This document shows, piece after piece, positions 46,601 to 57,149 of a stretch of DNA of 64,000 nucleotides. This stretch comes from Vreelandella lutescens (lineage in GTDB: Bacteria; Pseudomonadota; Gammaproteobacteria; Pseudomonadales; Halomonadaceae), in NCBI RefSeq assembly GCF_014640815.1, contig NZ_BMHM01000001.1, positions 620,001-684,000 on the forward strand. The letters are read 5' to 3'. Under the pieces are notes generated by a model. The model saw only the letters and a program-made list of their open reading frames with translations, was not told where the DNA came from and ran no database searches. A program made the position numbers and the translations under genes. The number at the start of each line of letters is the position of its first letter. The stretch's first letter is position 1.

Positions 46601-47002
46601 ATGCAGCGGGTAACCGTAACGCTGGATGAGGATCTGTTAAGTGACGTCGATGCACTGATGGCGCTGCGTGGCTATCAAAATCGCTCGGAGGCCATTCGCG
46701 ACCTGACCCGTCATGGACTAAAGCAGGCAAAAGAACAAGTGGCACCTGATGCGCCATGCATGGGGGCATTGGTGTATGTTTATGACCATGCGGCGCGAGA
46801 TTTATCAAAACGGTTAACTCGACACTCCCACGACCACCATGATTTAACGCTTTCAACGCTGCATGTGCATATCAATCACGATAGCTGCCTGGAAGTCGCG
46901 CTGTTAAAAGGGCAGGGAAGTGCACTAAAGCAGTTTTCTGACGAAGTGACATCGTCGCGCAGCGTTCGCTACGGTCAGCTTGTGTTGATTCCTAATGAGT
47001 AA
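46601..47002 (+). CDS. nikR: Nickel-responsive regulator NikR
   Basis: Ribbon-helix-helix repressor that shuts off nickel uptake when Ni(II) is bound. The DNA-binding N-terminus is MQRVTVTLDEDLLSDVD followed by RGYQNRSEAIRDLTR. The metal site in the ACT-like domain is preserved: a His-rich HSHDHHDL (His76 equivalent), then LHVHINHDSCLE with His87, His89 and Cys95 equivalents. The 133-residue length equals E. coli NikR. GAAGGAGAG precedes ATG. It is divergent from the importer it should control. Confidence 0.97.
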   Translation: MQRVTVTLDEDLLSDVDALMALRGYQNRSEAIRDLTRHGLKQAKEQVAPDAPCMGALVYVYDHAARDLSKRLTRHSHDHHDLTLSTLHVHINHDSCLEVALLKGQGSALKQFSDEVTSSRSVRYGQLVLIPNE

Positions 47003-47024
47003 GCTAAATAGCGGCCATTAAAAA

Positions 47025-47044
47025 GGGCGGCTCATTGGCCGCCC
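47025..47044. terminator. Bidirectional terminator between nikR and slyD
   Basis: A 7-bp GC stem (GGGCGGC/GCCGCCC) with a 6-base loop lies between convergent genes. On the minus strand it is followed by TTTTTAA. Confidence 0.7.
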
Positions 47045-47062
47045 CTGATAGCATGCGAGAGC

Positions 47063-47545
47063 TTAGTGCTCAACGCCGCCTTCGCCGTGCACGTGACCGT
47101 GCTCAACTTCTTCTTGGCTTGCCTCGCGAACGGTCGCAATCTCAACATCAAAGTTGAGGTGCTGGCCTGCCAGCGGGTGGTTGCCATCTACTACAACGGT
47201 GTCGCCTTCGACTTGCTTGACGGTCACCATCAGCGGGCCACCTTGAGTCTGGGCTTGAAACTGCATGCCCGGCTCAATGCTTTCGACGCCTTGGAATGCA
47301 TCGCGCGGTACTTCTTGCATCAGCTGCTCTTGAACTTCGCCGTAACCTTCTGCAGGGGCAACTTTAACGTTCAGTTTGTCGCCAGCTGCACGACCTTCAA
47401 GCTCTTTTTCCAGGCCCGGAATGATATTGCCAGCACCGTGGAGGTACGTCAGCGGCTCGCGGCCCTCAGAACTATCTAGCACCTCACCTGCATCGTTGGT
47501 CAGGGTGTAGTGGAACGCGACAACCGAGTTTTGCGCAATTTGCAT
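47063..47545 (-). CDS. slyD: SlyD-type FKBP peptidyl-prolyl isomerase
   Basis: Prolyl isomerase and chaperone, 160 aa. The FKBP core is split by an insert-in-flap domain (VPRDAFQGVESIEPGMQFQA), and LTYLHGAGNIIPGLEKELEG and VVDGNHPLAGQHLNFDVEI are diagnostic. SlyD of E. coli also carries a long Cys/His metal-binding tail that delivers nickel to hydrogenase. Here the tail is short (HGHVHGEGGVEH), so it may bind metal only weakly. Its place next to nikR is suggestive of nickel handling. AAAGGTT precedes ATG. Confidence 0.9.
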   Translation of the reverse strand: MQIAQNSVVAFHYTLTNDAGEVLDSSEGREPLTYLHGAGNIIPGLEKELEGRAAGDKLNVKVAPAEGYGEVQEQLMQEVPRDAFQGVESIEPGMQFQAQTQGGPLMVTVKQVEGDTVVVDGNHPLAGQHLNFDVEIATVREASQEEVEHGHVHGEGGVEH

Positions 47546-47721
47546 TGATTAACCTTTCGGTGAGTGCATGTCCCAACATGGTAACGCGTGTGGGCCAGCT
47601 TGTCAGGGGGTAAGCCGGGTTTTTCCACCCCCAAGCCTTTAGCGGTATTGCGCCTGGGGGTGTCCAGGGATACCCTACAGCGACCACTTTTCCACCTGAC
47701 ATACACTCACTGGAGTCTGTT

Positions 47722-48003
47722 ATGACCATCTTCTTGATTTGGGTTGTTGCGTTTGTCCTGATTGCTTATTTTGCTAATAAGCGTTGGGAAAGCGGCGTTA
47801 GCCAAGGGCTGGACAAAATGTTGCCTAGCGTGCTGAAAAGCCACGGCGACAACCGCTATATGTGGATAGCTGCCATTGCGGTGCTGGGCGCGACGACATT
47901 GATCCGCCCTGTGGATGTACTGCTGGTGGCTATTTTGCTGGCATTAATTGGGTTAGCGGTGTTCAAACTGGCCAACTGGGCTAGTAACAAAGTTACGCAT
48001 TAA
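47722..48003 (+). CDS. Small membrane protein, unknown
   Basis: A 93-residue protein with an N-terminal transmembrane helix (FLIWVVAFVLIAYFA), a polar segment of about 30 residues, and two further hydrophobic stretches (MWIAAIAVLGATTL and VLLVAILLALIGLAVF). TGGAG lies before the ATG, and a strong terminator follows. It is divergent from slyD. No family was recognised. Confidence 0.65.
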   Translation: MTIFLIWVVAFVLIAYFANKRWESGVSQGLDKMLPSVLKSHGDNRYMWIAAIAVLGATTLIRPVDVLLVAILLALIGLAVFKLANWASNKVTH

Positions 48004-48022
48004 GAGTCATGCTCTAAAAAGC

Positions 48023-48066
48023 AAAACAGCCCGACCATGTTGATGGTCGGGCTGTTTTTTTTTACA
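48023..48066. terminator. Strong bidirectional terminator
   Basis: A 15-bp stem (48023-48037 with 48044-48058, AAAACAGCCCGACCA and complement) is followed by a T run. It separates the small membrane protein gene from the convergent SlyB-like gene. Confidence 0.9.
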
Positions 48067-48075
48067 GGGTATTAA

Positions 48076-48543
48076 TTAATAGGGTGCGACGCTCAAGTTG
48101 GCACCGCTACCAATTAAACGAACCCGTTGACCTGCTTGATAGGCACGGTCTGCGCGCTGTACGACGACGACATCGGTTCCATCATCGCGACGAACTTCAA
48201 TTTCAAGCGCATTAACACGGTTAACGCGGTCTTCAGCGGCAGTACCTGCGACCGCACCACCCAATGCACCGGCAACGGTCGCCAGCTGACGTCCAGTGCC
48301 GCCGCCAATCTGATTACCTAAAATACCGCCAATCACTGCACCACCGCCTCCGCCAAGCAAGTTACCAGTGCGGCTATCTGCCTGGATTTGAACTTGTCTA
48401 ACTGCCACGATGGTGCCGTAGGTAACGCTCTGGCCCGTTTGCGCTTGGTTGCCGCGATACACATCGCCGGAATAAGTAGAGGTATTGGCGCAGCCTGCCA
48501 GTGTCAGAATGCTTAATGCAGCAACGGGTAGTAAACGTTTCAT
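48076..48543 (-). CDS. SlyB-like glycine-zipper outer-membrane lipoprotein
   Basis: Signal peptide with lipobox LAGC (Cys18). The body has a glycine-zipper pair (GNLLGGGGGAVIGGILGNQI and ATVAGALGGAVAGTAAEDRV), then a charged beta-rich end with VEVRR-like and RVRLIGSG segments. This is the PcP/SlyB layout, 155 aa. GGAGG lies 6 bases before ATG. Members of the family protect outer-membrane integrity; regulation in E. coli is by PhoPQ, but no phoPQ is in this window. The 286 bases upstream hold nothing recognised except the aceA terminator. Confidence 0.88.
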   Translation of the reverse strand: MKRLLPVAALSILTLAGCANTSTYSGDVYRGNQAQTGQSVTYGTIVAVRQVQIQADSRTGNLLGGGGGAVIGGILGNQIGGGTGRQLATVAGALGGAVAGTAAEDRVNRVNALEIEVRRDDGTDVVVVQRADRAYQAGQRVRLIGSGANLSVAPY

Positions 48544-48786
48544 TAAAACCTCCAGTAGGTATCAGCAGCTAGCGTCAGCATTGATGGCTGCGAATCGATT
48601 GCAAAACGTTGCATACAGCTTGTTTTAGAACAGCGTTCGTTAAAAGATAACGGAATCGTGCAGCTTTGACCAGCTATCCAGAAAAAAGGTCACAAAGAAG
48701 AGTGTAGACAGGCATTAAGAAAGCAGTGTGCAAAAATGTTGCACCCTGTTAGGGAAATGAAAAGTGCCAAAAGCAGTTGCCAAAAA

Positions 48787-48808
48787 ACAGGAGGCCGAGG
48801 CCTCCTGT
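48787..48808 (-). terminator. Intrinsic terminator of aceA
   Basis: A 10-bp stem ACAGGAGGCC/GGCCTCCTGT with a 2-base centre is followed on the minus strand by TTTTTT, 22 bases after the aceA stop codon. Confidence 0.85.
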
Positions 48809-48829
48809 GCGTGACGCATTGGTCGTGTA

Positions 48830-50428
48830 TTAACCAAATTGGTTCATGGTGTTGTCTTTGCCGCCTGCTTTAAGAGCAGCGTCGCCGTGGAAGAACTCTT
48901 TATGGTCGTCGCCGATGTTAGAGCCTGCCATATCCTGGTGCTTAACGGTGGCAATACCCTGACGAATCTCTTGACGTTGCACGCCTGCGACGTAGGCCAG
49001 CATACCTTCGTCGCCGAAGTAGCCCTTGGCTAAATTGTCGGTGGATAGCGCGGCCGTGTGGTAGGTGGGCAGCGTAATCAGGTGGTGGAAAATACCGGCT
49101 TCGCGTGCGCTGTCGCGCTGGAAGTTGCGGGTCCACTCATCCGCAAGCTGGCCAAGCTCTGTGTTGTCGTACTCGACGCTCATCAGCTTATCGCGCTGGT
49201 AAGCTGATACATCCTTACCTTCTTTCTCCCACGCATCAAATACTTGCTGGCGGAAGTTCAGCGTCCAGTTGAAGGAGGGCGAGTTGTTGTACACCAGCTT
49301 AGCGTCCGGCACTACTTCACGAATACGGTTGACCATGCTGGCAATTTGGCCAACGTGAGGCTTCTCGGTTTCGATCCACAGCAGATCCGCACCGTTTTGT
49401 AGGCTAGTAATACAGTCCAAGATGACGCGATCTTCGCCGCTGCCCGCTTTGAACTGGTACAAGCCTGAGGCAAGGCGCTTGGGTTTCACCAGCTTGCCAT
49501 TTTGCTTGATCACCACGTCACCGTTATTAATATCGGCGGCGTTTTCAATCACATCGCCATCCAGGAAGCTGTTGTACTGGTCGCCCAGGTCGCCCGGCTC
49601 ATGAGTGACGGCAATTTTCTGCGTTAGGCCTGCGCCTAGCGAGTCGGTGCGGGCGACAATGACACCATCGTCTACGCCGAGCTCAAGGAAGGCGTATCGC
49701 ACCGCGTTGATTTTGGCCAGGAAGTCCTCGTGGGGGACGGTGACTTTGCCGTCCTGGTGGCCACACTGCTTCTCATCCGATACTTGGTTTTCAAGCTGGA
49801 TGCAGCAAGCACCGGCTTGAATGAATTTTTTGGCCAGCAGGTAAGTCGCTTCTGCGTTCCCAAAGCCTGCGTCGATGTCGGCAATGATCGGCACGATATG
49901 AGTTTCGTAGTTGTCGATCTTGCTGATTAGCTCTTGCTCTTTCGCGTTGTCACCCGCGGCTTTTGCGTCATCCAGGGCGCGGAACAGGTGGTTGAGCTCC
50001 CAGGAGTCTGCTTGCTTCAAGAAGGTGTAAAGCTCTTCAATCAGATTAGCGACCGAGGTTTTTTCATGCATGGACTGGTCAGGCAGGGGCCCAAACTCAG
50101 AGCGCAGCGCGGCGACCATCCAGCCAGAAAGGTAGAGGTAGCGGCGTTGAGTGGTGCCAAAATGCTTTTTGATGGAGATCAGCTTCTGTTGGCCGATAAA
50201 GCCGTGCCAGCACCCTAGCGATTGTGTGTACTGTGAAGTATCGGCGTCGTAGGCGGCCATATCGTCACGCATGATTTTGGCCGTGTAGCGGGCAATGTCC
50301 AAACCGGTATGAAAACGGTTCTGGGCACGCATGCGGGCGGCGTATTCAGGTTTGATCGCTGACCACTTGCCGCCTTGAGCTTCGCGCAATTGGGCCATGG
50401 CTTTGATATCGTCGAGCAGTCCTGACAT
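48830..50428 (-). CDS. aceA: Isocitrate lyase (long subfamily)
   Basis: Splits isocitrate to glyoxylate and succinate, the first step of the glyoxylate shunt. The catalytic loop is EKQCGHQDGKVTVPHED (KKCGH equivalent), with IEELYTFLKQADSWELNH early and LIWIETEKPHV-type segments later. The 532-residue length is about 100 longer than the E. coli enzyme and matches the Pseudomonas-type subfamily. The frame is open to 50464, but GGAGGAA lies 7 bases before ATG at 50428. It is monocistronic with its own terminator and a 338-base upstream region with repeated TGTAGT half-sites. Confidence 0.95.
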   Translation of the reverse strand: MSGLLDDIKAMAQLREAQGGKWSAIKPEYAARMRAQNRFHTGLDIARYTAKIMRDDMAAYDADTSQYTQSLGCWHGFIGQQKLISIKKHFGTTQRRYLYLSGWMVAALRSEFGPLPDQSMHEKTSVANLIEELYTFLKQADSWELNHLFRALDDAKAAGDNAKEQELISKIDNYETHIVPIIADIDAGFGNAEATYLLAKKFIQAGACCIQLENQVSDEKQCGHQDGKVTVPHEDFLAKINAVRYAFLELGVDDGVIVARTDSLGAGLTQKIAVTHEPGDLGDQYNSFLDGDVIENAADINNGDVVIKQNGKLVKPKRLASGLYQFKAGSGEDRVILDCITSLQNGADLLWIETEKPHVGQIASMVNRIREVVPDAKLVYNNSPSFNWTLNFRQQVFDAWEKEGKDVSAYQRDKLMSVEYDNTELGQLADEWTRNFQRDSAREAGIFHHLITLPTYHTAALSTDNLAKGYFGDEGMLAYVAGVQRQEIRQGIATVKHQDMAGSNIGDDHKEFFHGDAALKAGGKDNTMNQFG

Positions 50429-50686
50429 GAGCTGATTCCTCCGGGGTTTTATCATCGTTCGCACGTTAACTTATTCTTATGCTGCACCTGCGAGATAGAT
50501 TCCAGCATTGTTCAATTTCGCAGCGCTGTCTCTACGCCAATCGTCTCTTAGTAAAACGTCGCGGCTAGGCGCTTTGCTTCATACAGCGTAGTGAGCTAAT
50601 CACTAGGTCGTTCGTTAACGCTGCAGTGCAATAACTATCTACCAGGGGAAGGTATTCAACAATTGTCACTTGGGGGCACACGGCGT

Positions 50687-50733
50687 TGTAGTCCGACGAC
50701 AGCGACTACGCCAAACGCCCTGTTTGTGTAGTC
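50687..50733. promoter_or_regulatory. Repeated TGTAGT/ACTAC half-sites upstream of aceA
   Basis: TGTAGTC occurs at 50687-50693 and 50727-50733, with the inverse GACTAC at 50704-50709, about 260-305 bases upstream of aceA. The first two form a dyad with a 10-base gap (GTAGTC...GACTAC). The gap 50429-50811 otherwise holds only the GNAT terminator and no gene. The half-site resembles that reported for the RpiR-family regulator RccR, from memory and unverified. Confidence 0.4.
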
Positions 50734-50766
50734 GTTTTCCGTCATAACGAGCCAGTAGGCATAAAA

Positions 50767-50791
50767 AAAGCGCCACACAAGGTGGCGCTTT
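50767..50791 (-). terminator. Intrinsic terminator of the rluE-to-GNAT gene block
   Basis: A 10-bp stem (AAAGCGCCAC/GTGGCGCTTT) is followed on the minus strand by TTTTTAT, 20 bases after the GNAT stop codon. Confidence 0.85.
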
Positions 50792-50811
50792 GGTAGGGCA
50801 GGCGAGGCAGA

Positions 50812-51237
50812 TTACAGCGCGAGCACCATCTCTCGATGGGGAATGCCCGCATCCATAAACACATCGCCGTGTGCGACAAACCCCAGGCGTTCATAGAAGG
50901 CGAGGGCATGCAGCTGGGCGCTAAGCGCGGCGTGAGTGTGTCCTGCTGCGCGAGCGGCCTCAATGGTGGCTTCCATTAACTGGTAGCCAATACCAGTGCC
51001 GCGTGCGCTGCTTAGCACAGCGACGCGACCAATATGGCCATCGGGCAGTAGACGCGCTGTGCCCACCGGCTTGCCATTGAGCATGGCGAGAAAGTGCAGG
51101 CAATCCGCGTCGCGGCCATCCCACTCTTCCTCTTGTGGAACGCGCTGCTCGTCAATAAAGACCACCCGGCGAATCAGCGAAGCTGCCTCTCCCAGTGTCT
51201 CCCAATTACCACGCTGAACGGTTGTGACTGCAGCCAC
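50812..51237 (-). CDS. GNAT-family N-acetyltransferase
   Basis: A 141-residue acetyltransferase. The acetyl-CoA loop is GRVAVLSSARGTGIGYQLM (R-x-x-G-x-G/A form), preceded by FIDEQRVPQEEEWDGRDADC and followed by ALSAQLHALAFYERLGF, as in ElaA/YjcF-like members. The likely start is GTG at 51237, 3 bases after roxA, with GAGGAG inside the roxA end. The tight link to a ribosomal oxygenase gene raises a possible role in translation-related modification, but the substrate is unknown. Confidence 0.85.
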   Translation of the reverse strand: MAAVTTVQRGNWETLGEAASLIRRVVFIDEQRVPQEEEWDGRDADCLHFLAMLNGKPVGTARLLPDGHIGRVAVLSSARGTGIGYQLMEATIEAARAAGHTHAALSAQLHALAFYERLGFVAHGDVFMDAGIPHREMVLAL

Positions 51238-51240
51238 GCC

Positions 51241-52422
51241 TTACTCCTCGTCGTCGCCTTCGCCCATGAAGCCGAGGCTGCCCGTATTGATCAGCCGCGT
51301 GAGCAGGGCGGCGGCACCGTCGATTTCCAGCACTTCTTCGTACATCGGTGTGGGGTCAGCAAGGCGTTTTGCCAGCGTGTCAGAGCAGGCGTGCCCGTCG
51401 CCATCGACAAACAGCGTGGTGCCTGTGGCATCGCTGCGCCAGGCAAAGCGCGAACCCGGCATATGGAACAGCGGCTCACCGTGTTGTAGTTGAGCAACAA
51501 GGTCAGCTTCGCTCATCGGCTCTTCAAGAGGCACGACTTGATCCATATATTTGGGTTGGGTCATCACACGACCAAACCATTGGGCCACCTGCTCAGGGTT
51601 ATCCAGCGTTGCGAGCATAAACTGGCGCATGCGCTCAACGGCGGCATCGTCTAATTCGCCAAGCGCTTCTGCCGGGGCCATGCCCGCATCGCTGTAGCGC
51701 TGAGAGTCAGACATTTGCTCGCCGACGTAGTCGGCGTAGGACGTAATCGCTTCGTCTGCAGAAGGCGCACGGAAACCCACCGAAATGGTCATGCAGTCGT
51801 CGGTTTGGCTGACGCCGTGATGTGCCCAACCGGGGGGTAGATACAGCATGTCGCCCGGTGCCAGCGTCCAGTCAGAGTCTGCTTCAATCTCGAAAGATTC
51901 CAGAATGCGCAGGTCAATGCCCTGGATAATGGCGGCATTATCCTGCTGTTTGCCGCCAAGCTGCCAACGACGGTGGCCGCTTGCCTGCAGTAGAAACACA
52001 TCATACTGGTCGATATGCGGGCCTACACTGCCGCCGGGCGGGGCGTAGCTCACCATGATGTCGTCCAACCGCCAGCTGGGTAGGAAATCAAACTCTTCCA
52101 TTAGCGCCGCAATCGAGGGCACATAATGATCCACTGCTTGAACCAGCAGGCTCCAGTGGCCTTCGGGTAGGCGCTCGAAGGTGGCGTCGTCAAACGGCCC
52201 GTGGGACACCTGCCAGGGGCCATCGGGACCGTTCTCTTCTACTAGCCGGGCTTCGACGCCGGGCTCACAGGCAAGACCTGCCAGTTCGTCGGGGTCGATG
52301 GGGCTGACGAAATCAGGGATAGCGCCACGAATCAGCAGTGGCTTCTGCTGCCAGTAGTTGGCCAAGAAGTCTGCTGGCGTTAAATCGCCCAGCAGGGTGA
52401 GTGGCTTATCGTGATGACTCAT
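51241..52422 (-). CDS. roxA: Ribosomal oxygenase RoxA (JmjC/cupin, YcfD-type)
   Basis: Fe(II)/2-oxoglutarate oxygenase that hydroxylates an arginine of ribosomal protein L16. The iron ligands are visible in GPHIDQYDVFLLQ (His-x-Asp) and GWAHHGVSQ (distal His), with SYAPPGGSVGPH before them. LTPADFLANYWQQKPLLIRG at the start and the C-terminal winged-helix-like dimer region are typical. Length is 393 aa. AGGATAA precedes ATG. It follows purB by 50 bases. Confidence 0.92.
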   Translation of the reverse strand: MSHHDKPLTLLGDLTPADFLANYWQQKPLLIRGAIPDFVSPIDPDELAGLACEPGVEARLVEENGPDGPWQVSHGPFDDATFERLPEGHWSLLVQAVDHYVPSIAALMEEFDFLPSWRLDDIMVSYAPPGGSVGPHIDQYDVFLLQASGHRRWQLGGKQQDNAAIIQGIDLRILESFEIEADSDWTLAPGDMLYLPPGWAHHGVSQTDDCMTISVGFRAPSADEAITSYADYVGEQMSDSQRYSDAGMAPAEALGELDDAAVERMRQFMLATLDNPEQVAQWFGRVMTQPKYMDQVVPLEEPMSEADLVAQLQHGEPLFHMPGSRFAWRSDATGTTLFVDGDGHACSDTLAKRLADPTPMYEEVLEIDGAAALLTRLINTGSLGFMGEGDDEE

Positions 52423-52472
52423 GGCGTTATCCTAGTTCAAGTGAGCGCTACGTCAGTGTCGCAGGGCGTCGT

Positions 52473-54548
<2,076 letters not shown>

Positions 54549-54552
<4 letters not shown>

Positions 54553-55706
54553 GCAGCGGCCTCCGAGGCGTTCCAGGTGGCGCGAATAACGCCGCCGCCT
54601 AAGCAGATGTCGTTATCGTAAAGCACCAGCGACTGGCCGGGCGTGACCGCCCACTGGGGGTCGTCAAAAATAACCTCAACGCTGCCATCGGCCTGGGCGA
54701 CCATTTCGCAGGGGCAGTCGCTTTGGCGGTAGCGGGTTTTGGCGGTAAACCGGCCTTGCTGAACCGGCGGCTTACCGGCTACCCAGTCCATCGCCTCGGT
54801 GGCGAGAGCATTGGTGTAAAGCAGCGGATGATGCTTGCCTTGCACCACGATCAGCACGTTGCGCTCGAGATCTTTTGCCGCCACGTACCAGGGGTCTTCG
54901 GAGTAGTTGGCCAAGCCGCCAATACCCAACCCTTGGCGTTGGCCGAGGGTGTAATACATCAAGCCCATGTGCTGGCCGATTTCATCGCCTTCGGGGGTCT
55001 CGATAGTGCCTGGCTGAGCAGGCAGGTACTGCTGTAAGAAGTCGCGGAAACGACGCTCACCGATAAAGCAGATGCCGGTGGAATCTTTTTTCTTCGCGGT
55101 GATGAGGTCGTGCTGTTCGGCTAGTGCGCGCACTTCGGGTTTTTCAAGCTCGCCGACGGGGAACAGCGTACGAGCAATCGCTGCTTCCGGCACCGCATGC
55201 AGGAAGTAGCTTTGATCTTTATTGCCATCCAAGCCTTTGAGCAGGCGCGGTAGGCCATCGCGAATGCCCTGGCGTACATAGTGGCCGGTGGCAATTTTGC
55301 TGGCCCCCAGCATCTCGGCATACTCCAGGAATACCTTAAACTTAATTTCCCGGTTACACAGGATGTCAGGGTTGGGCGTACGGCCCGCTTTGTACTCCGC
55401 CAAGAAGTGCTCGAACACGTTGTCCCAATACTCGGCAGCGAAGTTAGCCGTGTGCAGCTTGATACCCAGCTTGGCGCACACCGCTTCAGCATCGGCGAGA
55501 TCCTCCTTCGCCGTGCAGTATTCGGTGTTGTCGTCTTCATCCCAGTTTTTCATAAACAGGCCCTCGACCTCGTACCCCTGTTGGAGCAGAAGGAGAGCAG
55601 AAACAGAGGAGTCGACGCCGCCAGACATGCCGACAATCACTTTGCCGGTGGCAGCGGTGTGGGTGTCTGGCGCGTTCTGGGTGGCTGTGCCATCGGTGGA
55701 TGTCAT
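54549..55706 (-). CDS. mnmA: tRNA-specific 2-thiouridylase
   Basis: Makes s2U34 in tRNA-Glu, -Gln and -Lys. The PP-loop is [20 protein letters not shown]. The catalytic cysteines are in [14 protein letters not shown] (first) and [13 protein letters not shown] (second). [15 protein letters not shown] and a C-terminal beta-barrel end complete the family pattern. ATG at 55706 is better spaced from GAGG than ATG at 55712. Length is 385 aa, with an N-terminal extension of about 20 polar residues. Confidence 0.95.
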
Positions 55707-55779
55707 TGGCATCCTCAGTTGAAGTGGTGTGCAATTGGGCGGCGATTATACACGATGGGGGCTCGATGCTTCGAGTGCT

Positions 55780-56250
55780 TCACTCTTGGATCACCGCAAG
55801 CGGGAAGTGACGGTGGTTCAGGGCATCGTCAATGCGTTTTAGCACCAGTGGGCTTCTTAACCGCTGAGCGGCTTCAAGTGCCACGATCTCATCGCGTGTT
55901 AGCCAATGGGTAGCCACAATGGCTGGGTCAAGCGACGTGGTGAGCGGCTGTTCCGGTATGCCGGTAAACCCATGGCTATGAAACGTTTCTCCCTCGGGTG
56001 TGTGAAAAACGTATAGCCCTAGATAGCCGGTGAGCGACACCTGCCACGCCGTTTCCTCTTGCACTTCCCGCTGTATGGCGGCCACGGGCCCTTCGCCGAG
56101 CTCCACGTGTCCGGCAGGTTGATTAAATACCGTGTGCGTGCCCCCTTTGGCTTCTTCCACCATCAAAAAGCGCCCGTCCTGCTGGATGACACAGGCCACT
56201 GTGCTGCGAATGATCGGCCGAGCAGTAGAAGGTAGAGAGGATGTGGTCAT
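55780..56250 (-). CDS. nudJ: NUDIX hydrolase, NudJ-type
   Basis: Nudix box G-x5-E-x7-REVQEET visible as GHVELGEGPVAAIQREVQEE at about residues 48-67. The N-terminus STVACVIQQDGRFLMVEEA and the later YLGLYVFHTPEGE fit NudJ (HMP-PP/nucleoside di- and triphosphate phosphatase). Length is 156 aa. GAGG precedes the ATG, and it overlaps rluE by 4 bases, as in the E. coli rluE-nudJ-mnmA order. Confidence 0.9.
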   Translation of the reverse strand: MTTSSLPSTARPIIRSTVACVIQQDGRFLMVEEAKGGTHTVFNQPAGHVELGEGPVAAIQREVQEETAWQVSLTGYLGLYVFHTPEGETFHSHGFTGIPEQPLTTSLDPAIVATHWLTRDEIVALEAAQRLRSPLVLKRIDDALNHRHFPLAVIQE

Positions 56251-56954
56251 TTTTTTGGACCTCTCGTGCTGGTGCTCCGTTTGGGCGCTGCTTTGGCGGC
56301 CCGTGCTTTCTTGGACGCTGGGTTTTTGGGCGACGCGCTTTTCGATACGCCGTTTTTCGACACGCCGTTTTTAGACATAGAACGTGGCTGTCTGGCGTTG
56401 TCTGGGCGTGGGGCGTGCAGGGTCTCTTTGCGCCATTCGCCGGGTGCCAGGTCGCCAAGCTGCCAAGGACCAATGGCCGCACGAACCAGGCGCAGGGTAG
56501 GGAAGCCTACATGAGCGGTCATACGCCGCACTTGGCGGTTGCGGCCTTCACTAATGGTGAGTTCTAACCAACTGGTGAGAGGGTGGCGTTTGGGGTCAAT
56601 CGGCGGCTCACGTTCAGCAATAGCAGGCGGTGCTATACGGCGCGCTTTGGCGGGGAGGGTCGGGCCATCTTTTAACGTAATGCCTGCTTTGAGCGCGCGG
56701 ATGGCCTCATCGGTAATGTGGCCTTCAAGCTGCACCCAATAGGTTTTTGGCTGCTTGTGTTTGGGGTGGGCAATGCGGTGAATAAGGCTGCCATCATCAC
56801 TGAGTAGCAGCAGGCCTTCCGAGTCAAAATCAAGGCGGCCAGCGGCGTACACACCTGGGGCGCGAATCACCTCTGCCAAGGTGGCTCTTCCCTGGCTATC
56901 GGTAAACTGGGAGAGCATACGGTAGGGTTTGTGCAGTAAATATAGGGTGCTCAT
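56247..56954 (-). CDS. rluE: 23S rRNA pseudouridine synthase RluE with basic tail
   Basis: RsuA-family synthase expected to modify U2457 of 23S rRNA. The catalytic Asp is in AAGRLDFDSEGLLLLSDDG. LHKPYRMLSQFTDSQGRATL at the start and ISEGRNRQVRRMTAHVGFP near residue 150 are family motifs. The frame extends to 57002, but the family start is ATG at 56954. After the core, about 50 residues form a low-complexity Lys/Ser/Ala-rich tail with a repeated SKNGV unit, which probably binds RNA. Confidence 0.9.
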   Translation of the reverse strand: MSTLYLLHKPYRMLSQFTDSQGRATLAEVIRAPGVYAAGRLDFDSEGLLLLSDDGSLIHRIAHPKHKQPKTYWVQLEGHITDEAIRALKAGITLKDGPTLPAKARRIAPPAIAEREPPIDPKRHPLTSWLELTISEGRNRQVRRMTAHVGFPTLRLVRAAIGPWQLGDLAPGEWRKETLHAPRPDNARQPRSMSKNGVSKNGVSKSASPKNPASKKARAAKAAPKRSTSTRGPKK

Positions 56955-57114
56955 CGTCTCACAAGCTGTCTCAAGAACTAGAGGTGGAGGATTTGTCGAC
57001 AATCGCTCATGCGGTTAAAGTGCAGCGCTGGTATAATCTGGCGCAGCTATTTGAGATGAACCGTTGGCATTGAGATGACCACCGTTTTCATCTGTCGTCA
57101 TCGTTACCGTAGTA

Positions 57115-57149
57115 ACCACCGAGTGACCAGTCGTACCACCGACTGACCA
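57115..57149 (+). repeat. Tandem 15-base direct repeat upstream of isocitrate dehydrogenase
   Basis: ACCACCGAGTGACCA (57115-57129) and ACCACCGACTGACCA (57135-57149) differ at one base and start exactly 20 bases apart, two helical turns. They lie about 120-155 bases before the gene. The rest of the 314-base gap 56955-57268 shows only a TATAAT at 57230-57235. Confidence 0.55.
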
